Assembly (NCBI GenBank): GCA_963732925.1
Contig: CAVTBJ010000004.1
Location: forward strand, 62,001 to 126,000
DNA: 64,000 nt
Source of the DNA: DASZRZ01 sp963732925
Lineage (GTDB): Bacteria > Acidobacteriota > Terriglobia > Terriglobales > Acidobacteriaceae
Direction: 5' to 3'
Within the stretch, counting starts at the first letter, position 1; each line of letters starts with the position of its first letter. Positions 46,195 to 57,000 of the stretch are shown here, in pieces. Position numbers and translations under genes: made by a program. The notes under the pieces are model-generated. The model was not told the origin of the DNA, ran no database searches, and saw only the letters and a list, made by a program, of their open reading frames with translations.

Positions 46195-46440
46195 ATGTCT
46201 GCCGTCGACGAAAAGGTTAAGCAGATCATTGTGGAACAGCTCGGGGTAGACGAAACAGAAGTTACGCCCAACGCTTCTTTTGTCGATGACCTGGGCGCCG
46301 ACTCACTGGATACGGTGGAGCTGGTGATGGCGTTTGAGGAAGCCTTCGACATCGAAATTTCGGACGAAGATGCGGAGAAGATTCGCAGCGTTCAGGATGC
46401 GGTCGCTTACATCGCCGAGCACAGCAAGAAAACCAAATGA
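46195..46440 (+). CDS. acpP: Acyl carrier protein, second copy
   Basis: An 81-residue ACP with the same DSL serine (GADSLDTVELVMAFEEAF). By eye about four-fifths of residues match the first copy; differences cluster at the two ends. The ATG at 46195 follows AAGGAG at close distance, so it is translated in its own right. It lies directly before fabF. Confidence 0.95.
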   Translation: MSAVDEKVKQIIVEQLGVDETEVTPNASFVDDLGADSLDTVELVMAFEEAFDIEISDEDAEKIRSVQDAVAYIAEHSKKTK

Positions 46441-46569
46441 GCCGTTGGTCGGCCGGCGAAGCCGGCGACAACGGATTTTTCCCCGGGAAGCGAGCGCTGC
46501 CGGTTTCGCTCCCTGGGAAGGTTCCTATAGATTTCCGATGTTGAAACCACGAAGTTCCGAGGAAGCCAC

Positions 46570-47811
46570 GTGCCACGCCGGGTCGTAGTCACGGGAGTTG
46601 GGCTGATCTGCGGTGTGGGAAACACCACGGAAGAAGTCTGGCGGGGATTGCTTGCGGGGAAAAGCGGGGTGGGCAGGATCACCCACTTTGACCCCTCGCA
46701 GTACTCATGCCAGATCGCCGCCGAGGTGCGGGATTTCGACCCCGGCCAGTTCATCGAAAAGAAAGACCTGAAGAAGATGGGCCGTTTCATCCACCTGGTG
46801 ATGGCGGCCGCGGATGAAGCGGTGCGCATGTCCGGGCTGGAGGTGACGCCGGAAATTTCCACGCGCGTGGGCGTGCATATCGGCAGCGGCATCGGTGGCT
46901 TCGACGTCATCGAACGCGAACACAGTGCTTTGCTGGAAGGCGGACCGCGAAAGATTTCTCCTTTTTTTATTCCGGCGTCGATTGTGAACCTTGCCGCCGG
47001 GCATGTGAGCATCCGCTGGAGCGCCAAGGGACCGAACGAGGCCACGTGTACCGCCTGCACCTCCAGTTCGCACTCGATCGGCGACGCGTTCAAGATCATC
47101 CAGCGCTGCGACGCCGATGTGATGATCGCCGGGGGAACGGAAGCTGCTATCACCCCCCTGGGCGTTGGCGGGTTCGCCGCCATGCGGGCGCTTTCCACGC
47201 GCAATGATGCCCCGGAAAAGGCCAGCCGTCCCTGGGACAAGGAACGAGACGGGTTTGTGATCGGCGAGGGCGCCGGGATTCTGATCCTGGAAGAACTTGA
47301 ATTTGCGCGGCGGCGCGGCGCGGAAATTCTTGCCGAAGTCGTTGGCTACGGCATGAGCGCCGACGCCAACCACATTACGCAACCTGCCCCGCAGGGCGAA
47401 GGCGGCTATCGCGTAATGCTGAACGCCTTGCATGATGCCAAGCTGTCGCCCGAGCAGATCGGTTACATCAATGCGCACGGGACCTCAACCGACATTGGCG
47501 ACCGGCTGGAAACCGTGGCCATCAAGCGCGCCTTCGGAGAGCACGCTTACAAAGTGGCGGTGAGTTCCACCAAGTCGATGACCGGGCACCTGCTAGGCGG
47601 AGCGGGCGGACTGGAGGCCGGCATCACGGTGCTGAGCCTGCGCGACCAGATTCTTCCGCCGACCATCAATCTCGAGAATCCCGACGAGACCTGCGATCTC
47701 GACTACGTACCCAATCAGGCGCGGAAAAAAGAAGTGAACTTTGCGCTCTCGAATTCGTTCGGATTCGGCGGCACCAACGGGTCGCTGATCTTCCGCCGCT
47801 GGACAGACTGA
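46570..47811 (+). CDS. fabF: Beta-ketoacyl-ACP synthase II
   Basis: FabF extends acyl-ACP with malonyl-ACP. The start is GTG at 46570, with GAGGA seven bases before it, giving MPRRVVVTGVGLICGVGNTT. The catalytic Cys is in ATCTACTSSSHSIGDA, the His pair in YINAHGTSTDIGD and STKSMTGHLLGGAGGLEAGI, and the Gly-rich end is NSFGFGGTNGSLIF. The usual ACATG around the Cys is TACTS here. The length of 413 is typical. It is third in acpP-acpP-fabF. Confidence 0.96.
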   Translation: MPRRVVVTGVGLICGVGNTTEEVWRGLLAGKSGVGRITHFDPSQYSCQIAAEVRDFDPGQFIEKKDLKKMGRFIHLVMAAADEAVRMSGLEVTPEISTRVGVHIGSGIGGFDVIEREHSALLEGGPRKISPFFIPASIVNLAAGHVSIRWSAKGPNEATCTACTSSSHSIGDAFKIIQRCDADVMIAGGTEAAITPLGVGGFAAMRALSTRNDAPEKASRPWDKERDGFVIGEGAGILILEELEFARRRGAEILAEVVGYGMSADANHITQPAPQGEGGYRVMLNALHDAKLSPEQIGYINAHGTSTDIGDRLETVAIKRAFGEHAYKVAVSSTKSMTGHLLGGAGGLEAGITVLSLRDQILPPTINLENPDETCDLDYVPNQARKKEVNFALSNSFGFGGTNGSLIFRRWTD

Positions 47812-47835
47812 CCGGAGTAAGGATTCAAGCATCCG

Positions 47836-48810
47836 TCACCGCTGCGTGACGTTGACCTTGTCGAACTGCTCGATCACTTCCTTTACGGTATCCGCCGAAT
47901 AGACGATCCCCAGGCCAATGCGTTCGTAGGAACGCAGATTCGTGTCGAAAATGGGAATCGAGCCGGCGACGATGCCCAGGATGTAAGGCTGCCAGTTGTC
48001 TTTTTCCGGATGCTTGGAGGAAGACTTGGGATGGTAATCGGGGCCGGCGATGACCAGGCTTCCACTCGATCCGGGATAGACGCTGGAATCGATGAGAAAG
48101 CCATCGATATGGCTGGGCAGGCCGGTGGTGCGACGAAGATCATCGGAGAAACTGTAGCCGTTCCTGGGATCGGTGGAGATCACACCCATGCGCAGAACGG
48201 GCGAAACGTTGCGAGGGTCAAACAACGCTGCGGGAAATCCAAGAACATAGACCTGGCTGCCCAGGCCAATTTTTTCAGCCTGCAGCTTGTCGGGGGTGAG
48301 CAGCATGGAGGTGTCCAGGCGCTTGCCGGTGGTGATGGCATCGATCAGAACCTGAAAGCGCGAACCGAACGCCGTGGTGGCGATGTTGATGGCGGCGACA
48401 TCGGTGGCGGGATCAGGATGGACGCGAACCGAGTTCAGATATTTGCCGTCGGGCCCGACTACGGGAACGCTGACGTCTTCCACGCGGGAGCTGCCGTCCA
48501 CGCCGCGCACGACCACTCGCACCTTGATGTCTTTCGGGTCGCCGGGAGGGCCTTCGCGGGGAAGAAGGTGCTTGTTGGTAATTAGAAAGACTTGGCCCTT
48601 CATGTACCCCAGATTCTTGAAAATCAGGAAGCCGGTGCCGCGGGACCAGACTGGACCCTGGTTGCCGTTGAGTCCGCCGGGAGGCTCCACCTGCGAGCTG
48701 ATGAGCACAGTGGAATTCATGACTGTCTCATCGACAAATTGCGCGTACGCCGTGCCCGGCATCAGGATTGCGAGCAGAAAAGCGCAGGCGGCGAGCCATC
48801 TGGAAAGCAT
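47836..48810 (-). CDS. Secreted trypsin-like serine protease
   Basis: The ATG at 48810 starts a signal peptide (MLSRWLAACAFLLAILMPGT then AYAQ). The trypsin-fold catalytic triad can be placed at H81 (FLITNKHLLP), D137 (PATDVAAINIATT) and S249 (SVYPGSSGSLVIAG). The length is 324 residues. The sequence is closer to HtrA/trypsin-like-2 peptidases than to chymotrypsin, without a PDZ domain. The gene is on the same strand as, and directly downstream of, the giant repeat protein gene; a role in processing exported proteins is possible but unproven. Confidence 0.85.
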   Translation of the reverse strand: MLSRWLAACAFLLAILMPGTAYAQFVDETVMNSTVLISSQVEPPGGLNGNQGPVWSRGTGFLIFKNLGYMKGQVFLITNKHLLPREGPPGDPKDIKVRVVVRGVDGSSRVEDVSVPVVGPDGKYLNSVRVHPDPATDVAAINIATTAFGSRFQVLIDAITTGKRLDTSMLLTPDKLQAEKIGLGSQVYVLGFPAALFDPRNVSPVLRMGVISTDPRNGYSFSDDLRRTTGLPSHIDGFLIDSSVYPGSSGSLVIAGPDYHPKSSSKHPEKDNWQPYILGIVAGSIPIFDTNLRSYERIGLGIVYSADTVKEVIEQFDKVNVTQR

Positions 48811-48919
48811 GCCATTCCTCCTTGGGAAAACAGCCATCTTTCATATTCGCTGACCCGCTCTGAACCGGCCAGAAGAGTTTCCCTCCGGGACGTGCCCAAA
48901 GTAATCAGATGGAGACACA

Positions 48920-48943
48920 GGCCGGAAGCAACCGCTTCCGGCC
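48920..48943 (-). terminator. Hairpin after the giant repeat gene
   Basis: GGCCGGAAGC (48920-48929), loop AACC and GCTTCCGGCC (48934-48943) make a perfect 10-bp stem 70 bases past the stop of the giant gene. The U-tract on the minus strand is weak (CCTGTGTCTCC), so it may be a terminator helped by Rho. Confidence 0.45.
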
Positions 48944-49013
48944 CCGCAGACCTCGCCGCAATTGGCTCTCCTGCGACTGATGCTGATCGAGATGGGATCC
49001 CAAGCACATGAGC

Positions 49014-51040
49014 TCAGTTCACATCGGCGGTCAGGGAATTCAACGCCTTGCCATTGTTCATGGGCGTAGTGAATCCTGCGGGCTGCGGGAACGAGAGGAT
49101 ACTGGCTCCCTGACCGATCGGGTGGAAAGTAACGATGTACGTACTACTGGATCCGTTGACCGTCACCGGGCTGCCGGCAATGCTGCCGACGGAGGTGTTG
49201 CTGCTGGTCACGGCGACAGGGAAAGATACTCCGCCGCGGACGGCCTGGGGAATCTCCGGAAGCAGCGTTCCAGCGTTGATCTGCCAGGATTCCACGGTGA
49301 GGCTGGTGTCATTGCTGGAAGGCAACGTGCCGAAGTCCTGCCCCGCGCCGTTGGGTCCGTGGAGGACGAAGCCGGAGGGCGCCAGTGTGACTGTGACCGG
49401 CGAAGAGCTCCAGCCGGTGGCTTCCGCCGTTATGGTCGCGGCGCCGGAAGCGGCGGTAGCCTGGACATAGTAGGCAGGGAACGAGCCGCCGCCGAGTGTA
49501 CCTTCAGGCACGGTTACCAGCACACTGCTGCTGCCTGCGCCTGTGGGCGAGGTCGAGAGCAGGGCGCTGCCACTGGTGACGCGAATTGTAACCTGCAGAC
49601 CTCCACTGGGCGCAATCGCCGACAGCGTACCCGATCCTAGTACCTGCAAATCCTTTCCAATCGTGGTGGACGCCAGGCCCAGAGTGATTTGCGGCTGGGT
49701 GACGGTTACGGTCAGGCTGGCGCCCGAACTGGGGGTGCTGAAGCCGCTAACGCTCGGGGAGCCGAGGCTCAAGGTGCTGCTACCCTGGGTGAGCGGATTG
49801 AAGCTAACCGAGTTGTTGTTGGTGGAACCGCCGGGCGGCATGGTGGCTGGGCTGCCGCTGACGGTTCCAACCTGGGGCGTGCCGCTGATTACGGGAACGT
49901 TGACAGAAAGCCCACCGCGAATCTGCCCGATGCCCAGGGGAGCCAGCGATCCGCTCAACTGCATGATCTGCACCTGAAGATTGCTGGGCAAGGACAGGGT
50001 GCTGGTGGTGAAGTCCCGCCCGGCAACCAGCGAGGGACCAGCAATTACAAACCCGGCGGGAGTGACAGAAACGTTGGCCGTCGCGGTTTGGAAATTGCTG
50101 GCGGTGGCCGTGAGCTGGGCAGCCGAACCCGCGCCTCCCAACGCCTGCACGTAGAAGCCCGGAAGGAACTGCTGTCCGGCAGGAACGCTGAGCGTGACGC
50201 TGGACCCACCCTGAACCGTAGGATCAGTGGAGAGCCGGACGACGTTCGGATCGCTGCTGGTAACGGTGACGGAGAGGCCGCCGGCAGGCGCACCGGACTC
50301 CAGGGACCCGGAGGCCTGGACCTGCAGATTGGTCCCGACGTTGACAGGACCAAGCGTGAGTTTGGGCAGCGCCACCGTGGCCGTGAGATGCGATCCGCTG
50401 CTGGGCGTAAAGAAGCCGGACGGAGTTGAGACGCTCAGCAGCGAAGAGCCGCTGGAGTTGGGATCGAATTGCACGTTGGTTCCGGTGCTCCCGCTTGCAA
50501 GGACGGCCGGGCTCCCAACGATAGTTCCAACCGAGGTGTTCTGGCTGCTGACTGGAACGCTGACGGAAAGTCCGCCGGCAATGCGGGCGGCAACTCCGGT
50601 GAGGACGTTATTGCCGCCATCCAGCGTGACCGGCGCCACGGTCAGGGAAATATTCTGCGCTCCGGAGTTAGTGCTGAAATCGGCACCCTGTCCCAGGGGA
50701 CCGATGAGCACGAATCCGGAATGCGTCAACGTGACCGCCACTGTGCTGGAAGCATAATTCGGAGCGCTGAGCGTCAGGGTGACGGAACCGGAAGAGGCCA
50801 ATCCCTGCACCCAGAACCCGGGGAACAGAGAATTGGTTCCAGCGTGCACGTTCATGGTGATACTGGCGGAGCCGGCACCGATTCCGGAGGCGTCGGCAGC
50901 GGCATCCCGCAAAAGCACGCGGCTGCCATCGCCACTGCTGATAGTGACCGGAACATCCGCCGACGGAATCGACGTGAGCGAAGCCGTGGCCAGCACTTCG
51001 AGGTTGGCACCCACGGTGACCGGTTGCATGATGACCTGCG
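49014..51040 (-). repeat. Three ~205-residue C-terminal repeats in the giant protein
   Basis: The C-terminal 675 residues contain three homologous units. Each opens with a G-[AT/K]-[N/D]-L-[EQ]-V stretch (VGANLEVLATASL, VGTNLQVQASGSLE, IGKDLQVLGSGTLS), continues with VTISSGDG/VTVTSSDP-like text and a FVLIGP/FVIAGP/FVLHGP plus (Q/R)DF motif (GQGADF, VAGRDF, GAGQDF), and ends with a VGTIVGSP-like loop and GFFTPSSGS, GFSTPSSGA or GFTTPMNNG. They are unlike the ASH repeats. I do not recognise the domain. Confidence 0.8.
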
Positions 51041-54000
51041 CCGTGCCAGTACCTGATCCCTGCAAGGAGACCGTGCTGGTGCCCCCGCCGGGAGCATTAT
51101 GGGTGATGGTCAGGGTGGCGGCACGCGGTCCCACCTGCTTCGGCGTGAAGGTCAGGTTAACGGTGGTGCTGTTGCCCGCCGTGATGGTGATAGGACGGGA
51201 CGCCGCAGTGAAGGAAAAGTCGCCGGCGGCAGCGCCAGAGACCGAGATACCCGAGATCACCAGGTTGGCATTTCCGGAGTTGGAGATCGTGACCGCCACC
51301 GGATTGCTGCTGGAGTTCACCGCCAGAGTGCCGAAATCGAGAGCCGTGGGATTCACCGTGGCGGCCGGACCACTTCCCGTGCCGCTGAGCAGGACCGCTT
51401 GCGGACTGCTTGTGTCATTGCTGACGATATTCAGGTTCGCCGAGCGGCTTCCGGCAGCAGCAGGGGTGAAGGAGACATTGATTACCGTGTTGCTGCCCGG
51501 CGCGACGGTGATCGGAATCGCCGAGCTGACGAAGGCGAAGTCGGCGGCATTCACTCCGGAAATCGAGATGGCAGAGATCACCAGGTTCCCATTTCCCGTG
51601 TTGTTGACCGTGATCGTACTGAATGGACTGGTGCTGCCCACGTTGCGGCTGCTGAAGGTGAGACTCGCCGGGTTCAGTTGCACCACCGGGCCTACGCCAG
51701 TGCCGGACAGCGACACACTGCTGGGACTGCCCGAAGCGTTGTGGGTGAGGAGCAGATTGGCCGTGCGCGCGCCCGTGGCCTTCGGGCTGAAAGTGACCTG
51801 CAGGTCCAGGGTGCCGCCGGGAGCCACGGTTGCCGGCAATGTGGTGGGGTTAACCCCAAAGTCGCCAGCATTGAGTCCACTGAAAGAGATCGCCGAGATC
51901 ACCAGGTTTCCGGTGCCGGTATTGGTAACCGTGACCGTACTCGCAGGGCTGGTGGTGTTCACGTCGCGCGAACCGAAGTCGATCGTATTTTTGCTCAGCG
52001 AAATAACTGGCTGAGTTCCGGTGCCCGATAGAGGAACCGTCTGCGGGCCGCCGGGGAGATTGCTGGTCAGGCTGAGCGAGGCAGAGCGCCCCCCGGTCGC
52101 CTTTGGGGTAAAGGTCACGTTGATAGTGGCATTGCTGCTGGGCGCAACCGTGACCGGCAGATTCGCCGAGGTGAAGGAGAAGTCGGCGCTGTTGGCGCCG
52201 GTAATGCCAATCGCGGTGATGATCAGGTCTCCATTGCCGGGATTACTGATGACCACTGGTTTGGAGGCGCTGGCCTGGTTCACCGCCTGCTGGCCGAAGT
52301 CCAGGCTGGCCGGGCTCAAGTTCATCACCGGTTGCGTGCCTGTTCCCGACAGGCTGACGCTATGCGGGCTGCCCGTGGCATTGCTGGTGATCACCACGGA
52401 GCCGGTTCGCTGTCCGGAAGCCGCAGGGGAGAAGGTGAGCTGAATGGCCGTGGACTGTCCCGCCGGAACCGTAATGGGCAGAGACCCGGCAGTGAACCCG
52501 AAGTCGGAGGCGTTGGTCCCGGCCATGGAGATGGCCGAGATCACCAGGCTTGCCGATCCAGTGTTGTTGACGGTAAGCGTGCGGGCCGCACTGGTGCTGC
52601 CTACATTCTGGTTGCTGAAGGTGATCGAGGTCGGGTTCAGGCTGACTGTAGGCGCTGTGCCGACACCATACAAGGAGACCGCGGACGCACTGCCGGAAAC
52701 GTTGCTGCCGATGCTGAGCGTGGCGGAACGCAGGCCGATGGCAGTGGGGCGGAACACCAGCTGGATGGTGGCATTGGCTCCGGGGGCCACGGTCACCGGC
52801 AAGGTCGGCGATGCAACGGTAAACTCCGACGCATTGTCACCCTGAATGGTGAAGTTCGACAGAATCAGATCTCCGGTACCTGTATTGGTCACCGTGATGG
52901 GCGATGGGTTGCTGGAGGAATTGATTGCCTGATTGCCAAAATTGAAGCTGGACGGGCTCACGCTGATCCCCGGAGTGACCCCGGTCCCGGATAGAGGCAC
53001 GGAGTGGGGATTACCGGGAGCATTGTCCATGATGGTGAGCGCGGCGGTCCGCGATCCCACGGCCTTGGGCGAGAACGTCACGCTCACCACCGTGCTGTTG
53101 CCGGCGGGAACGGTGATGGGCAGCGCAGCTGAGCTGATGGAGAAATCCGCGGCACTGGCGCCCGCGATCGTCAGGCCGGAAATGAACAAGCTGGTAGTTC
53201 CCGTGTTGCTGATGGTGACGGGCTGTTGCGTGCTGTTGGTGTTTACCTGCTGCCCGCCAAAGCTCAGGCTTGCGGGATTCATTTGCACGGCCGGGGCGCC
53301 CCCGATTCCGCTCAATGGCAACTGATGCGGGCTTCCGGCGGCATTGGTGGTGACGCTGAGCGTTGCCGAACGGGTGCCCGAAGCCGCCGGGGTGAAGGTA
53401 ACCATCACAACGGAACTGGTTCCGGGAGCGATGGTCAGCGGCAACGCGACACTGCCGGAGATGCCGAATTCCGTGGCCTGGCTGCCCGAGAAATTCAGGG
53501 CAGAAACCAAGAGCATGTCCGTTCCGGTGTTGCTGATGGTGAGATTAATGCTGCTGGATGTGCCCACCAACTGGTTGCCGAAATTCAGGCTGGCCGGACT
53601 GGCGGAGAAGACAGCCTGGCCTACTCCCGTACCGGTCAAGGGGACCGTATGCGGCGATCCGGGGGCATTGTCTGCAATGTTGAGAATCGCCGAGCGCGTG
53701 CCCAGTGCAGCCGGCTTGAAGGTTACGTTCACCAGGATGGCTCCCCCAGCGGGAACCGTGATGGGCAACGGCGCGGCGCTAAAGGCAAATTCGCCGGCCT
53801 GGGCTCCGCTCAGCGAAAGTCCCGTGATCTGTAAGTCGGCGGTGCCGGTGTTGCTGATCGTGATGGCTGCCGGCAGGGAGGTGGCATTCAGCGGCTGGGT
53901 GCCGAAGTTTAGAGCGCTGGGCGAAATGCCAAAACCGGAAATCGACTGGCCGGTCCCCGACAGCGGCACCGTGCTGCCTCCTCCGGCACCGTTATGGCCG

Positions 54001-57000
54001 ATATTCAAAGTGGCCGAGCGCGAGCCCGCACCCAGTGGAGCAAACGCGACCGACAGGTTCGCGGAGCTGCCCGGGGCGATGGTGAGCGGAAGCGAAGCCG
54101 AACCCAGCACAAAGTCCCCGGGGTTGGACCCGGACAAGGTCAGACTGGAAATAACCAGGCTGGACGTCCCATTGTTGCCGACGGTAATGGTCTGCGCAGC
54201 GCTGGTGGTGTTGACCGCCTGGGCGCCAAACGAAACGCTGCCCGGCGTAATGGTGATCGCGGGCGCGACTCCTGTGCCGGAGAGCCCAACCACATGCGGG
54301 CTTCCGGGGCCATTGCTGGTGAGAATCAACGTGGCCGAACGCGAACCGGGCTGCGCCGGAGCGAAGCTGATGCTGATGCTCTTGCTGGAATTGGGGTTAA
54401 TGGTGACCGGAAGCTGGCCGCCATACACAAAGTCGCCAGGGTTGGACCCGGACATGGTGATGTTGGAAATAATGAGCGTGCCGCCGCCGCCGTTGGTTAC
54501 GGTAAGACTGAGCGGAGTCGAGGTAGCGCCCACCGCCTGATTGCCATAGCTGAGAGAGCCCGGAGTAATGGATACATTCGGCACGGCCCCGCTTCCGGAG
54601 AGCACCACCGTCTTGGCCCCTCCGCCGGCATTGTGCACGATGCTGAGCGCAGCGGAGCGCGCTCCGGAGGCAGCCGGACTAAAGGTGACATCGACGGATG
54701 CGCTGGTTCCGGGAGCAATGGTCAGGGGCAGCGCACCGCCGGACGTGACGGCAAATTCACCCGCGTTGGCCCCGGTGAGCGTCAAAGCCGAAACTACCAG
54801 GGGCGCGCTTCCGGTATTGCTCAGCAGAACCTGCTGCGCCGCACTGGTGGTCTGAACCGTCTGGTTGCCGAAATCAATACTGGACGGAGAAACGGCAATG
54901 GCAGGCGAAGCTCCGTTTCCGCTGAGCGCGATGGAGCGCGGGCTGCCAGCAGCGTTGTCCACGAGAGTCAGGCTCGCGGTGCGGGAGCCGGGGGCCGACG
55001 GAGTGAAGATGACCGCGATGCTGGTGCTGTTTCCGGGCGACACCAAAATGGGCAGCGGTCCGGCACTGTAGGCAAACTCGGCTGCATTTGTTCCGGAAAT
55101 GCCGATGGACGAAAGCAGGAGATTGCCGCTGCCGCTATTGGTCACGGTAACGGATTGCGAAGCACTGCTGCTTCCGACTGCCTGGTTGCCAAACAACAGG
55201 CTGGTGGGAGCAATCGTGGCGGACGGAGCACCCACGCCTGTGCCCGTCAAAGGCACGCCCAAGCTTCCACTGTCCACGTTGCTGGAGATGCTGACTGAAG
55301 CCGCGCGCGCTCCCAGATTGAGCGGGGTAAATGTCAGCGAGAGACTGGCGCTGGCTCCCGGCGCAATCGTAATCGGCACAGCAGGGCCAGTGAGAGCAAA
55401 TTCCGCGGCTTCCGAGCCGGTAATCGCCAGGTTGGAAACCACCAGATTACTGGATCCAGGATTGCTGATGGTCAGCGTCCTGGACGCGCTGGCGGTATTC
55501 AAGGGCTGGCTGCCAAAGTCGAGGCTGGCCGGATTCACCGTTATGCCGGCCACGCCCACGCCCGTCCCCGCGAGGGTTATCGAATGAGGCGATCCGCTGG
55601 CATTGTCGGCAACGGCAAGAATCGCCGAGCGCACGCCCAGAGCTTTGGGGGTAAAGACCACATTGACGCTGGTGCTGCCGCCGGGAGGCACGGTGATGGG
55701 AAGCGAAAGCGCCGTTACCGCATAGTCGGCAGCGTGGGTCCCGGTAATGCTGAGGCTGGAAATGACGAGCGGAGCGGAACCGGGGTTGCTGATAACAACC
55801 TCGCTCGCCGAACTGCTCAGGTTGATCTGCTGATTGCCAAAATCCACCCTGGAGGGCGTGATACCAATGCCGACTGTGGTGCCGGAACCACTCAAGGCTA
55901 TTCGGACCGGGTTGCTGGAAGCATTGTGATTGATGACCAGGTCGGCGGAGTAGGACCCCGCCGCCGTGGGAGCGAAGGTGACGTTCACCGTGCTGCTGCT
56001 TCCCGGAGCAATCGTGAAGGGCTGCGGCGGAGCCGACACCTGGAACTGAATGGTTGCAGGCGAGACTCCAATGCTGGAGACGACCAGTGGCGCGTTGCCG
56101 ACATTGCTGATGACCACCGCCGCGGGACTGCTGACAGTAAGGGCCGGCTGGCTGCCAAAATTGACTGAGGCCGGGGCGATGTTGGCCAGGGGCTGCGTGC
56201 CGGTGCCGGAGAAGGTCACCAGGTGCGGACTTCCCATCGCACTGTCCGTGATGCTCAGCGAGGCAGAGCTGGGTCCGGAGACCGAGGGCGTAAACACGAA
56301 GCCGATCACCGTACTGCTGCTGGGACCAATCGTCAGCGGCAGAGAGGTTCCAAGCGGGCTGTAATCCGAGGCGTTCGCGCCCGCGATCTGCAGGGAGTAG
56401 ATCACCAGGTTGCCGGTTCCGGTATTGGACACCGTAACGTAGGCCGGCTGGCTGGCTACTCCGATGGGTTGATTGCCAAAGCTCAGGACCTGCGGATTGA
56501 GCTGAATGGCAGGTCCGGAGGAAAATCCTGTGCCTGCCAGCGAGACCTGGGGCGTGGAATTGTCGGCATTACTGGAGATGTTGAGCGTCGCCGCACGGGT
56601 TCCAATCTGCGAGGGCGAGAACGTGACGGAGACCACGACCGAACTGCCGGAGCTGACTGTGACAGGCAGGCCTGGCGCCGAGAATGCGAAATCGGAAGCA
56701 TTGTTGCCGGAGATGGAGAGGCTCGAAACCTTCAGGTTCCCATTGCCGGTATTGGTAATCACTACCGGCTTGGCGGTGCTGGTGGTGTTCAGCGCCTGAT
56801 TTTCAAAATTCAAGGTCAGCGGGCTCACGGAAATCGTCGCCCCGGTTCCATTGCCGTTGCCATTCAGCGCCAGCAGGTGCGGCGTGCCGTTGGCATTGTC
56901 GGAAATGACCAGAGTGGCGGAACGCGAACCGGTGTCCGTGGGCTGAAACACGAGATTCAGCGTTGTGCTGGCGCCCGGGGCGACGCTGATGGGAAGAGGT

